Source: Arctopsyche grandis (taxonomy: Eukaryota > Arthropoda > Insecta > Trichoptera > Hydropsychidae). From it: DNA of 64,000 nucleotides. The stretch covers positions 9,166,001 through 9,230,000 of the forward strand of contig NC_135360.1 in NCBI RefSeq assembly GCF_051622035.1. Direction: 5' to 3'. Shown in pieces: positions 9,774-22,446 of this stretch. The translations under genes were made by a program, and so were the position numbers. Numbering within the stretch: position 1 is the stretch's first letter; each line of letters opens with the position of its first letter. Below the pieces are notes generated by a model that saw only the letters and a list, made by a program, of their open reading frames with translations, had not been told where the DNA came from and did not search any database.

Positions 9774-11750
9774 ATTTCTGTACACGTACATGTAAATAAG
9801 TATTGACTTTCTTCTTTTAAATTATTCAATAATGATCATCAAAACATTCTTAAAGCGTTCATTATTAAGTGTGACATCAATATGGAGGAAATTATACCCG
9901 ATTAATTCAATGACATTTTTTTCAACATGTTTTTATTTTCAAAAATTGCATTAGCATATTGTACTGAAAATATGTGAATATTTTATTTATAATATTTAAA
10001 CGGCGTGATAAAATTGACTTCCTTCCTATTCGATATCCTCATCATTTTGGATCAAAGTTGAAGACTGTTTACAATTTTCTTCCGTTTTTGTGTCTTTTTA
10101 AGGGCGAAATCAAGGATAAATACACGGATAAAATTTTACCGAAAACACTCCAGGGGATGATTTTGGGACGGTGTGCAAGGCATGCTACATTTTTTTCGCA
10201 TGTTTAAAAGTATCTCAAAAGAACCATGTGCCGTGTTCCTTCCTGTGTGATTACACCCTAACAACGATCGATAAGACATTCAGTAATCAGCTGATGATTT
10301 TTTGAGGCAAAATTAAGTACTTTATCTCATAAGATATCTAATTCTTATGAGGCACAAATGTCTAATTCTTACAATTTTTATTCATAAAATATTAAAATAA
10401 AAATAAAGTTTTAGTAAAATACACTTTTAATAGAATGTCGCTAAAAGATAAATATCAATTTAATTTTATATAATAATTATGTACATATATCAATTCTAAT
10501 TTATTTGAAATTAAATATAACTATCAGGTTTTAACTTACAGATTTTTAAAGTTATCGACAGATGTCTATACTAAAATAAATGAATACAGATAATAAAATC
10601 TTTTTATAGATGTCAGTACATAATTAAATATTAAATTACATAATTGAAACAATAAAAATGTCATAAAATTATGAATTGGTATTTATGAATAAAATTTGTC
10701 ATAGTATCGTTCCGTGCAAATTCCGTGCGATTGCAGCTATAATTCATTATATAATTTGCATTCGGAAATGTTTAGTATGAATTTATATGTTAATTTTCTG
10801 AGAATTTTCATATACTGGGTTTGGTTTGTTTTTTTTTCTCAAATCAACTTGACAATTCTCATAACTCAGCGAAAGGCCATCGAAAGCCACACAGTATGTT
10901 GACAAATTAATTTCGTCAATGTCGATCGTCGAAATAAAATGTTCAAACTTGCATAATGCGAAATTTAAATTTTAAAATTTACGGAATACATAAATATGTA
11001 CACAAATAATTATATTTAATCTGAAATCAATGCTTAATAAATAAAAAAATGGGTCAATAACTAAGTTTAAGCTGACCATGAATGCCAATATTTGTATTGA
11101 TATTTTCACATCATAATTTTTTCTTTATTACTAAATTACGTGATAAATATGCATTTCATTTATTAGAAAACTAAGAAAATTTTTCTCAAAGAAAAATGAC
11201 CAGCAGAGTGTGAAGATTTATTGTATTTTCCGACTTGTACTTGTTTTAACGACCGTTACAATATAACAAGTTTACTCAACCGATATATTACACAATATAT
11301 GTAGGTATATACATTATTTTGTCGCAGGGTCGATTCAAAATTTAAGAAACATTTCATATTTGTACAATTTTGCTACGCGAAAAGTCAATAAACACTCAAT
11401 GTAATTTTCACTCTAATGGTCATGTATGTATGTAATAACAAGTCGCTTGAGAAAATAAGCAGTTGTTTCTCAATACATTTCTTATTGACAATTATATCCA
11501 GTTTAGGATCGCAGGTAAGTATAATTTTACTAATCAATTGATGTACAGTTCGGTAAAGAGGTTAACTTGATGTGAAAGGATTATGCAATTTTTGTTGCGC
11601 GATTCGCACGCACGCATACCGTGTTTCAAAACATTACTCTTAATTTAATTATAGTAAGATTAGTTAAGTGTAACTGCACATTGGGTAAATAAAATTGCTA
11701 CTCCAGTTTATGAAGGCGATTTTTCAGAGTTACTTTGGATGTAATTCTGT
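9774..11750. other. AT-rich intergenic stretch
   Basis: No gene, RNA gene or bounded mobile element could be supported. The open frames at 9974-10207 and 10714-10902 lack any recognisable motif and have no good splice or start context. Confidence 0.45.
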
Positions 11751-12195
11751 CAGTGGTGACCCTAGGGATGGTGTTACCTAAAAAATATTTTTTATTAATT
11801 ATAAATATTATGACTTATGTTATGTTATGACTTAGAAGAGAGAAGCGCCAAATGAGAAGCTAATTTCACACGTTGTTTCTGGATTGCGCCTCCGTCTGGC
11901 TGAATCAGTTAACCTTCTTATTTTTAGGTACATACATACACTGATTTCTCAGAAGTTCGAAAAAAAGCCAATTTTGGCTCATATTTGATGCTAATGCTGC
12001 ACCAGATGGATTTCGCGGTAGCTGTATAAATACAGAAAGCTGTATATATACAGAAATAGCAATGAGGCGAGTAGCTGCTCGAGGACCTTCATTCAACAAA
12101 TATATCGAATTAGCGTTTTTCAATTTGAACAATTTGGTGTCACCCCGAAAATGGTGTCACACTGTACTCCCCGCACGGGCTTAGCGACGCTACTG
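11751..12195. mobile_element. Small hAT-like non-autonomous element
   Basis: The left end CAGTGGTGACCCTAGGGATG and the complement of the right end (CAGTAGCGTCGCTAAGCCC) resemble the CAGTGGCGT ends common in hAT elements. The next inner bases, GGTGTTACC and GTGTGACACCAT, also match in inverted orientation. The flanks AATTCTGT and ACTTTGTT agree at only about half the positions, so the target duplication is decayed or wrong. The minus-strand frame at 11905-12132 is not conserved with anything I recognise. Confidence 0.5.
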
Positions 12196-12676
12196 ACTTT
12201 GTTACATTGAACTTGGTAACTTAGTAACTTAAACTCAAAGCCTTAGCTTTCCAAGTTTTCGTCTACAAAGGCATGTTCTAGAATGTTTATTGATGCGTTT
12301 ACTTCACACACTGTCGATAATATATAATATTAAAAATATAAAATCATTGTTGTCATCTGTCAGGGTTCAATGACGGAGAAGTTCATTCGAAACTACGTGT
12401 GTGTGTATGTATGTAAGTTTAATTGAAAAAAATATTCATATAAACTTCATTGCTAAAGGATGGAGGCTGATTAGGGCAATGGCAAATAACAATACACGTT
12501 CCAACACTGTTGAATGCAATAGAGAAACAAAGTTAAGAATAGCCAATTTTCAAAACACCATCTGTTGTCTAGTTATAACCACAGATAGGCGCGGAAGCGT
12601 GCTTTTTCTGGGAAAAAGTTTTCAAAAGCAGGGCGTTTTGGGTCTGATTTACAGGAAACAGGGCAAACTACAAAGC
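12196..12676. other. Intergenic stretch
   Basis: No gene recognised. The part at about 12560-12600 (TCTAGTTATAACCACAGATA, then GGCGCGG) shares a motif with the neighbouring MITE (GTTATGAC(T/C)AGAG and GGCGCGG at 12770 and 12880). A degraded piece of the same element family may therefore be present. Confidence 0.35.
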
Positions 12677-12678
12677 TA

Positions 12679-12968
12679 GAGAGCAAAAAAATAAGGTTCC
12701 CCATAAAAATGAACGATGCACGGCGAACAATGAACAATGAACGGCGCAGGGTCGCGCCGGCCTATGGTTATGACTAGAGGTAAGATAATCACAGTGCTAT
12801 CCATTGTTCGGCAAACCTTTAACAATGCATTTACAACCTTTGAACAATACACGGGCCCCTCAGGCTCCGGTGACTAGTTATGACCAGAGATCGGCGCGGC
12901 AATGCGCCAGCACAGAAAAAAATGGGATCCTTTTGTCAATGTCTATTGTTAACCTTTTTTTTGCTCTC
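12679..12968. mobile_element. Short MITE with GAGAGCAAAAAAA ends
   Basis: A 290-bp element is bounded by GAGAGCAAAAAAATAAGG at the left and, complemented, GAGAGCAAAAAAAAGG at the right, each next to a TA (12677-12678 and 12969-12970). This is the pattern of a Tc1/mariner-type MITE. The interior is GC-richer than its surroundings and contains two inverted related blocks, GGTTATGACTAGAGGTA and TAGTTATGACCAGAG. Directly after the right TA, GAGAGCAAAAAAAGAG begins again, as if a second element had inserted end-to-end and been lost. Confidence 0.65.
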
Positions 12969-12970
12969 TA

Positions 12971-14047
12971 GAGAGCAAAAAAAGAGAATGAAATTTCACG
13001 GGCTGAACTGGGCACCTGCTTTATATTTTTTACAGAATTATTATTATACATAAAATTAAAACTATTTTTTTAACAAGTAGGGAATGATATATTGATTGTA
13101 ATTATTAGTACCAAATCAATGGACATCTAATATTAGCGTTGAATATTTCTATGAACCGCGAGGACCGGAATTCTCCTTCTGATTTTTTAAAATAAAAAAT
13201 TGTCCTTATTCCAAGGACATGTTTATGTTGAAAGAGGAGGAAGAGAACGTTGTTTGATATGAGTATTTCCCGCTAGGTTTTGGATATTATTTAATTAATA
13301 TAATGCGTTACCAATACTACCCATTGGCAACTTGTTCCGCCCCAAAAGGATACTACCCGGTCAAAATCCAAGGCCTAGTTATAACTTGGAAATAACGTTA
13401 AATAGCACTTGGTATCATAATTAAATTTAAATACTCTAAATTATGACAAATATTCCTTACAATTACATAGACAAGATTCTCGAACAAATACTTTAAAACC
13501 GAATTTACTTATTTTTTTCATAAAAAGATCCTTTTTTAAATACGAAAAAATCAACTCACTGACTATGTATTTACATATATACATACAATATAGTATTTTT
13601 GCCGAAATTAATTATTTTGAACCACACTGTAACACCCATACTGTACGTTTTACCCATAGTTGTGAACATTCGTTGGTCAGTTGCATTTACTACTTCGGTG
13701 ACAGTTGTTCAGCTTTGATAACATTATTTAACTATATAAATTATAAATATATAAAAATTAAATTTATAGTGAGTGAGTAAAATTGTACAATAATTTAAAA
13801 GTCGTTAAAGAACAAATTCTTATATTAATTTGAAAATTCATCATCTATAGTTTCATACAAAAGTCGATATCAGTCATTAAATTTCGCGCCATATTTTTTT
13901 CTTTGAAATTACTGGATGGTGCATGTAAAAAATACATACACGGAATCATTCAAGGTTGGATTTTTGAAATTAAGAGTACAGAATAGACAACCTCTTCTCC
14001 AGTTTCATTGATAGTGTGATGTGATACGAACGTCCTGAAGACCCGAA
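12971..14047. other. Upstream region of the JHBP/takeout gene
   Basis: No exon is recognised. The last few hundred bases should contain the promoter and 5' untranslated region of the gene starting at 14048, but I could not identify a convincing TATA box or a single start site. The start codon context is CCGAAATGG. Confidence 0.4.
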
Positions 14048-17000
14048 ATGGAATTCTTCAGTAAGGCCATGATCAGGATATTCGTCTTCCTGTGTACGTT
14101 GTCCTTATCTTTCGGACAAATTGATGACATAAGTGAGTTTTATTTAAGTATCTACTTTATCGAAAGTGTTTTTATATAAATATATGTGGCCTATGTCACG
14201 TTCATAGCGCAAAGCAGCAATTGTATGATATTCCACAACTTCAACAAAGTAAATGTGAAAGTTTTGCTGGAAAGGTCATGGCGTATTGTCTTGTTCGTTT
14301 GTATAGTTGGTCAATCAATCAATGCTATTTCGATAGATATTACAGTTTTATGCAAATATGTGTAATCCAAAAAAAAGTCACATTCAAATACATACGATTA
14401 GAATAATTAATATAAAAGTGGTTATAAATTTAAATCGATTCGATATGCTCGACAAATGTCAAAAAAATGTAAATATTTTAAATCTACCAATTTTAATAAA
14501 TTTATGTAGTATTTTGGTGATGATTTTGTATATTTTAATAATTTGTTGAAAGATGGTGCATAAGCTAGAAACTTAATGTATCGGTATGATTTTGCATATA
14601 TTTTTAAGGCAATTTGCAAATTATTAACATTCGAATTGATCAGACGGATAATAAATCGTCCATAATTTATGTTACTATTTCGTGCAGAGTTTTTTTTTTA
14701 TTATTTTAATGTTATTATGAAACTTATAAAAGCTTTTAAACGTGATCTTATGTAATTGAAATTGAATTATTACGTTAGTACATTTTTATTAATTTCTAAA
14801 GGACCACATCACTACATTGTTTCTGTATTCTGAAATACATGCATACATATGTATGTACATACAGGTATTAAAAATGAAAATACTAGAAACTACATACATA
14901 TTCAAACTCACCAGAGTATATACATCCGTATGTATTTATGTTGGTATATAAGTATATACATATTGGTCGTTGCTAAAACCTATGAATTGCACAGTATGCA
15001 TTGTCGAATAAATTTGAAATGGGCAACGCCGAGTACATATATCTGCTAGTTGCTAAGTAGAAATAACAGATCATACCTATATTTAATAATTTAATAAGGT
15101 ATGATATATTTTATCCCGGAAAAGCATAAAATATCCGTATTAGTTGAAATACCATGTAAGTTATAGTTTCCAAATATCATTGGGCCAGTAGTATATGTAT
15201 ACATTTCGTTCGTTCATGAACATGCTAGTTTGTTCACACACGAATCAATCTGACCAGTTATAGTGAACACAAAAGAGCAAATTGACAAATTAACTAGTTT
15301 GTACGTGCACAAACTATTAGGCATAAGATTAAGTATTCTCAATCGTTTGTACGTATGTAAATATGTATAGGTACATACGTACATATGCTTAGCCTGGATA
15401 GCAATATTTGTAATATTAGCAAAAACAGGAATTATAGCAACGCTGTAATGTGGATTCTATAGGACTTCCCTTTTAAATACTCAAAGGTTTTGAAAGATCA
15501 AAAGTTTTGACACCCAAAAATTTCATGTGACACCCGATGAGTATATGTGGAGATAGCTATTGACTATTAGCACTTTAACTAAAACCAATAGTTCGTGTAT
15601 GAACTAACTAATATGTTCATTTAGTTGTATTTATATTAAGAATCTAAAAAGGTACATAAAATTAGACTCGGATCGATTTAACCATTCAAAATTACTTCTG
15701 CTTTATAAATATTTTTGCATATATGTATGTATATACAGATATTAAACTTATCTAATAAATAATTTCGTACGAGACTTTGTAATTTGTAAAGTCTTAAAAG
15801 GTTTAATGTATGGATGTGTGTATGTAAGGTTTGGGTGGTAGAATCCAATCCGTTTTCGATTTCGATTCATTTTTCAGTTCCTGGTCCAGATTCTTTGATC
15901 AGTTCCGTATCCGGATTCATTTTTCAGTTCCAGATGCGGATTCCCGGTTTAGTTCCGGATCCCGATTAATTTTTACAAGCCTCTTCTATATTTTACAGTT
16001 CTGGATCCGGATTCCTTTTTCAGTTCCGGATCAGGACGTTTTCTCAGTTCGGTTGTGTGTGTAATTCTTTTCTAACTGGCTGTCGTTAAATTTTTTTTTC
16101 GATTCAAATACATCTAATAAAAATACAATACAGAACTCTTACTAGAAAAATGTTCTAACATTAGCCGAACCTTAATAAGATGTCCTTATAAGCATGTTAA
16201 TTTAAACATATTTCTTTTGTAAAATAATAAACAGTAAAATAAGCTGGTCTGGCTTATTAAAAAGTCATGGAAAGAACACTAATGTTACATTTGATGATTT
16301 GAACACATACATACATTTGATGATTTGAAAATCGGCTCGAACTTATATATAATCATACAATTTCAATTTACCATCAAATTTCATGAACCGATAAAGGGTA
16401 AATTATTTCTCCTACTACCGGTATACCGGTATTTATCGTTAAATGAAAAAAAGTGTGTTTTTCAGTGAATTGTGAACTGCGTGTGGTAATTTTTCCTAAA
16501 AACGTTATCCTAAATTGAATCGTAAATTATTAAAAATAAACATCACTTGAATATTGTGATATAAATGAATAAAAGTAAATTCGTAATATTATTTTTTTTA
16601 ACCAATCATAATTTGAAAGTTTCGATCTCGATTTTGTTGGTGTGTATTGCCAGTGAATTTATCACTTTAAATTGCCACATTTAATACAGAAAATAAACAA
16701 ACTCCAGACAACCTAATTCAAAATCATTAGCATTGATTTTTTTATGTAATATTTTGCAATTAAATGCGTGTATATGTACTTAATTCGCGATAAAATAGTT
16801 TCCGGTAATTACCGGTAAATTTTAAAACATACCGGTATTTACCGATGGCGAAATTTTTTCGATTTACCGGCATTGCAATACATATGTATATATACCCTTA
16901 TATGTAGACATATCCAAATTATTACTATCATATAGTATTACAGCTTTTTATGGACGTAAAATGTATGTACGCATATTGCTTACATGCTTGACAAAAAATA

Positions 17001-20000
17001 TTGCAAAATGTCAATCAATTCAAGTATACTCCGCACGGTAGACATGTTGGCCAACAAACGCTTCACACAACAATCGAAAGTTTTCATAAATAAATTTTAA
17101 TGAAAATTCTTTCACACAATTGTGTTTTATCATATATTATATGTTTTTTATCATCAATATTGTTTTTGTGAATTTCAGGAAGCATACTAGCGTCGTGCCA
17201 CATGAAAGATAAAAACTACGACAACTGCATGAAGAAAGCGTTGAACAAAATAAGGCCGTATTTCAAATCAGGTACTTACAGAGCATTACACATTTATACA
17301 ACACTCATTCTTATTGGACGAGTACGGAATACCTACTATCGTAGGACACAATGAAAAATCTGACAAGTACCCGAATTTGGCAACGAATAAGCACGCAAAG
17401 TTAGCCATTCGCCTTGACTTCGATACAAACAGGTATATTGAATGTTCGCGAAGTTCAACCAATTTTTTTTACTATTGACGTTTCTAAATCGCCGATCGTA
17501 TATCAAGTGTTTTGCATAAGTATATGACCTCAGCTTTGGAGTAGATCGATGCATAATATGTCATAGATATGCATGTATTTAGATGGCGGTGTTTTTTTTA
17601 TATCTAAATGTGATGTCTGCACGAGTGCAGTGATTTTATGTAATCTGTGTTTGGTAAGAGACGCGCGATCTGCAACAATTTGAGTGCCTTGGATAATTTT
17701 ACTTTCACTCAATTGATAAATTTATGTATGTAGTATGTAGTAGGTGTATCATATTATGCACATACATTCCGTAACGACGATTACTTGGGTAATGCCATTG
17801 AAAATTGGGGTAAAATTTTGTACTATATATGTACATATGTACGTAATTGCTTCGAATGTGTGCAATACGTATTTTTATTGTTCGTTAGTAAGTTTCGAAA
17901 TTTTGGTCGAGATAAATCGATCGGTTGGAGGCAAAGTTTTTATTTAACTTTTCCTTGATACGACGCACTTATCCACTACGATGGAAATCCAAAATGTCCA
18001 TATTAGCCAGCAGCATAGCTCGGTCGTTAAGCTTCTGCCTATCACCGAGAGGTTCGATCCCATGAGCTGACCTCGATTGAAAAAGAAAATTCTGAGTATA
18101 TCTGTATTTCTGCTGGTCAGACTTGGATATTTGTGGCTCCAGGTCGATCGTTTCCCATCAGAGTTTGTCAATTTTTCTGATTTCATTGTTGAAATGGTTC
18201 CCGATTAAAATTGGCTAAAAAGCCTTCCTACCTACTATGTCACCACTATTTGAGTATGATTAATGTACAATAAAATGTATGTACAATTCATAGATGTCTT
18301 GTTAATTTGCGAGTTTTCAGTGTGTCGTGGTTCAACGACGTAATAAAAATGCTACATTGTTTGTAATTGGCCAGGAAGGCACATTGGGGTTTACCTGTAA
18401 GGCCTTCCTGGTATACATATATGTAAAAAATAAATAAATATGCATACATATGTGAATGTGTGCATCACGAAATTTGGCATTAAATTTTTTTATTAAATTT
18501 AAATAATGCAAATAATTTGCCTAAAACTGATCGAACGTACATCATGAAAATAATTTACAAAGTTTCAAATTTTTTGTATATACACGTATAATAAATAGGT
18601 ACATATATACCCAGCGGTCTCCGTGACTTGACAGAATGTTAAATGACAGAAAACGCAAATATCGGAAGGCAAAGATCGAAGATCGAAAGATCTTAAGTCG
18701 AAAGATCAAAAAAAAAGGGTGCATGGTAAACGGTACATACTCACTTAATTTGCGCGAGCAGGATACAACAGGAACAAGAGGAACAGGCTTTTCCTCCCGT
18801 ATTAATGTGCGCCCGCAGAATACCGTTCACCCTTTTTTTTGATCTTTCGACTTAAGATCTTTCGATTTTCGATCTTTGCCTTCCGATATTTGCGTTTTCG
18901 GTAATTTCACATTCCGGCCCGTGAGGTAGACCCGTTGTGGTTTCAGTCAGGCAACACAGCTAGTTGCTTGTTTCTTGGGATATTTAATATGTTTTAGCGC
19001 AAAAATAGCCATGTTAAAATATATACATCATATATATAATAGCGCTATTCTCTTGTGTCTGTGTGAAATAATGCTCGCCGTACTATTATAGTCGTTTCGA
19101 TTCGACTTATATAAAAAGACTGCCAAAAAACGTACGAATATAATACGAACATAATAACCGATCAACAAAAAACTTCTATATGTACTGTTTGCTACCAATG
19201 TTTCCTCTAGGCAAATTAGTCTCTGATCATTTAGCGCCATCTATTGAAAATTTATTTAATTAATTTTTCTATTAGTGTTTTATATTGTTTATATGTAGGG
19301 AGGTAGATTTTACCATTTTTTTTTTCATACTAAGCAATCAAATATAAATATTAAATTAAATATATTTAAAAGACATGACCGACACATTTCTTTTAATTTT
19401 TTTTTTAATTAATAGCTTAATATGCCATAACCCATGCGATGATATTACATCGGGTACAACACTAGTACATATGTATATAAAAATAGTATAGTGTAAATGT
19501 CAATGGTAAAGTGCATTCTAATTTGGTTTGTTTGACTTAGTGAGTGGTTCATGTTGAAAAGCTCGAACCGACGATGAAAATTCAAAACATCATTACACAA
19601 AGACGTGGAGTGGTTTAAAGCTGCCTTGAATGCCTTTTATTCAATTTATTATTGCCTATTATTGAAGTGCATTTACTTCGTCACCTTGAATAAAATAATA
19701 TACGGCTCATTTTTACGTGCGGGTTCTCTTAATGTTTATTTTGATTTTTATAACCATTAAGTGCGACACGACTGTCAAGATTGTTGTTGATTTTCCGCAT
19801 TGTTTTTGTCCATTCAACTAAAATAAATGCTTATTCAATATCAGTTTTTTGCTACTTACGATTAAAAATTTGTTTTATACTTAGGTATTCCCGAGCTTGG
19901 AGTGTCATCTTTCGATCCACACTTCGCTTCACTCGTTGAACAGAAAAGAGGAGGTGAAGCTGCAAATTATTATTTGAGACTTACCAATGTGTTGGAGCAC

Positions 20001-21919
20001 GGATGGACAAAATCCAAAATTACCAAGTATAAGTTAGTATTAAATTTTTCCACATATTATTAACATCATCATTATTTACAGCCATTTTCCATCCACTTTT
20101 GAATGAAAGAATTCTCCAACACGCTTCCATTCGTTTCTGTTTTGGGCAACTCCCATCTACGTATCTCATCCCATACATTTTTTTGCAATTTCATTCATCT
20201 ATCTCCCCTGTAACCTTCCTTGCACCCTTTTACATTCATTCGGGTACCATTCGAGCACTTCTTTTGTCCCTCTATCGTTTATATCTCTTATTATTAATAT
20301 AAACACTCATTCATTTAGACTTTTTATAACTGTTTTTCTTATTTCCACAAATCTCACAGAACTAATTTGACTTCGTAAAATGTTTCACGACCGTTTGTCT
20401 TATTTTTTGATACAAACGTGTATGAAGGCCATAAAAGGCCATTTTGGTTTTGGAAACAGGTGTTCAGTTTAGCTACAAGATAAATACAGTAGATATATGT
20501 ATAGGGAAAATGTTGTTATATAAATTATGATATTCAAACACAAGTCACATCTATTTTGTTTGAATTTGAATGATGTATTAACACTTGTAATAAGCCAGAT
20601 ACAAATATATATGTATGTAGTAACAACACTGACAATGAATTCTTACAAACTTATTTTGATGTGTTGGTTTGAAATTTCTCGTGACCAACAAAAATAAGCA
20701 ATAATTAATTTTTTTATTTTTTAAAGTTCTTCCAATGTACGGGTTTTATTGCATAATAGATAATGCTTTGAACAAAGTGGTCACGGGTTCAAATCCCACT
20801 GGTTTCTGTTGGCCAGACCTTGGATTTGTGACTCCAGGTCGATCGTTTCTTATCACAGTTTGCCAATTTATGTGATTTTTATTGAAACGGTTCCAAGAAA
20901 TTGGCAACCTTACCCATTTTCTCGCAAATCTCGAGTTTTCAGAAATCTCAAATTTCGTTGAATTGTATAAAATGCTACAAAAACTTACAAATTTGACCAT
21001 AAATATCTCTGTGGATGTTAACTAATATGTATTTACTGAATTTCACTGAATTGTTTAAAAAAAATGCTGCAAATTTACAAATTTGAACATAGATGCCTCT
21101 GTGGGTGTTAATTGATATGTAATTACTTTATAAAATACAAATAATACTTGTATCAAATATACAATGTTTCTGGCCAGGAAGGCACATTGGTGCTACCTGT
21201 GAAGCCTTCTTGGTGTAAATTTAAAAAATAAATAAATATAATAACTTACAGTGTCTATTACATTACCGTTTTTAGGACTGATTGGAAGAATCACCGCATT
21301 GTGTACACACAATACTTCCCAGAGAAATCCCTAAACGGTGACTATGACCTGGAAGCTCACGCTCTGGGCACCACACTTCAGAGGAGTGGTAGATGGAATA
21401 TGACTCTATATGATTATGCACAGACAACAACTATCACCAGGAATCCAAAGATGATTAATGGAGTTGAAGTGTTCGATGGTCAGCCGCTAGATGTGCACGT
21501 TGAAATCGACAGGATTGGAAATATGCAGATTCACGTGTCCAACATACTCAATGGTGCCAATATTTTAGGTATATGATAATAATTTTTGCATTTAAAATCT
21601 TATCAAAAATGTCAAAAAAAAACTTAGTTCAAAACTGTAATTTTTCATAGAAGATATATATATAATTTGTATGTTTTTTATTGAACTGGGTTCTATTGGT
21701 CTGAAACTTTTGAAATTTGCATATTGCTCATTATTAATTTGATGTTCATACATTGATTTTATTTTAGAAAATATCCTCGATTCAATCATCAATGCATCGT
21801 GGAGACCTGGTTTCGCCATGATTCGACCGCTTATCAATGATCTGGTCAGCACGGCGTTCACAAAGATATGGAGCGAGTCGTTTAAGAATTTCCCATTCCA
21901 CAACTTCATATCTAACTGA
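14048..21919 (+). CDS. JHBP/takeout family secreted ligand-binding protein (five exons)
   Basis: Five exons with GT-AG borders join in frame to 256 residues: 14048-14132, 17179-17271, 19885-20032, 21276-21568 and 21768-21919. Residues 1-23 form a signal peptide ending LSLSFG. The mature N-terminus has the paired cysteines typical of the family (ASCHMKDKNYDNCMKKALNK). Other hallmarks are the PELGVSSFDP block in exon 3, GDYDLEAHALGTTLQRSGRW in exon 4, and the C-terminal stretch from NILNGANILG through SWRPGFAMIRPLINDL to the end. This family comprises secreted lipid-pocket proteins that carry juvenile hormone or other hydrophobic ligands; in flies, takeout links feeding, circadian output and male behaviour. 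The particular ligand here cannot be read from sequence. Length and exon phases are normal and no lesion is seen, so it looks functional. Introns 2 and 3 contain SINEs and a MITE. Confidence 0.92.
15850..16055 (+). repeat. Imperfect tandem repeat in JHBP intron 1
   Basis: About six diverged units contain variants of TTTTTCAGTTCC and GGATCCGGATTC. Spacing is irregular, at roughly 30-37 bases. The continuous open frame across it (15831-16064) arises from the repeat and has no gene features. It lies inside the first intron of the JHBP/takeout gene. Confidence 0.6.
16413..16875. repeat. Possible MITE with ACCGGTA-rich ends in JHBP intron 1
   Basis: The left end contains CTACCGGTATACCGGTATTT. The right end contains CCGGTAATTACCGGTAAATT, then ATACCGGTATTTACC and finally GATTTACCGGCATTG. 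These give partial inverted-repeat symmetry around an AT-rich centre, and the GC-rich ACCGGT palindromes stand out from the background. I could not define exact ends or a target duplication. Confidence 0.35.
17998..18440 (+). mobile_element. tRNA-derived SINE, copy 1 (JHBP intron 2)
   Basis: The head resembles a tRNA with RNA polymerase III promoter boxes: A-box-like TAGCTCGGTCG near 18016 and B box GAGGTTCGATCCC near 18049-18061. The body contains CTCCAGGTCGATCGTTTCCC and ends in a hairpin, CCAGGAAGGC ... GCCTTCCTGG (18370-18411). An A-rich tail with AAATAAATAAAT follows. The body and tail match the second copy at 20748-21240. I do not recognise a named family. Confidence 0.75.
18649..18899. 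mobile_element. Long-hairpin MITE (JHBP intron 2)
   Basis: The left arm (18649-18721) and right arm (18828-18899) are inverted repeats of about 72 bp that differ by one substitution and one indel in an A run. Landmarks are GAAAACGCAAATATCGGAAG at the tip and GATCTTAAGTCGAAAGATC towards the loop, which is about 106 bp. The plus-strand open frame starting at 18636 is the arm being translated, not a gene. No clear target duplication was found. If transcribed as part of the JHBP intron, the arms would form a nearly perfect double-stranded stem. Confidence 0.75.
20748..21240 (+). mobile_element. tRNA-derived SINE, copy 2 (JHBP intron 3)
   Basis: The B box is GGGTTCAAATCCC (about 20785-20797). The body shares GACTCCAGGTCGATCGTTTC and the CGAGTTTTCAG segment with copy 1. 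The 3' hairpin CCAGGAAGGC ... GCCTTCTTGG lies at about 21174-21215, and an AAATAAATAAATA tail follows. The A box is decayed. A partial internal repeat of the AATTGTATAAAATGCTACAA segment occurs at about 20960-21110. The minus-strand open frame at 20746-21000 is incidental. Confidence 0.7.
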
Positions 21920-22081
21920 AGAATCGAGTATAATTGAATTTATTTTTTAATTTTATCTCAACCTTAGCCTGGATATGCCCGAGAGATTTCGCTTACTGAG
22001 GATGTTATTATTTTATAATATCAATGAATTTTTTGTCACGACATACATTGAAAATTTTATTGTATGGTTTTTCATTGCTAG

Positions 22082-22087
22082 AATAAA
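22082..22087 (+). terminator. Candidate polyadenylation signal of the JHBP/takeout gene
   Basis: AATAAA lies 163 bases after the stop codon of the JHBP/takeout gene, a normal distance. A GT-rich element further downstream was not clearly seen. Confidence 0.5.
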
Positions 22088-22446
22088 ATTGTCATGCTAT
22101 AATAGTAAAATATGTATATACGTATTAGGTATTTAATGTTATGAAAATATTTTTAAAATAAGTTTATAAGTATATCTAGGATAAAACACATGTCCAAAAA
22201 TCATGTTTATATTACATACATATATGTATCTACATATGTATTTGTTATTGAATTTGAATTTGCATTTGAATATAACTGCATTTTTTTATAAGCATTTTAT
22301 CAATTACTTTTAATTTGTAAACTAGGCAAATGTGCAATTTTTTTTATTTATAGCAAATAAAAATGACTTTTTATATTTATATCAATTTAATACATAATAA
22401 ATTATATTTGTATTATAACATAATACCGAAAAGGTTTTGTATTAAT

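Noticed and set aside
15205-15622. Possible inverted-repeat element in JHBP intron 1 (GTTCATGAACATGCTAGTTTG against AACATATTAGTTAGTTCAT)
   Set aside because: Pairing is short and imperfect in AT-rich DNA, and no ends or target duplication could be fixed.
18636-18842. Plus-strand open frame with a basic N-terminus
   Set aside because: It is the translated arm of a MITE hairpin; the mirror arm explains the sequence.
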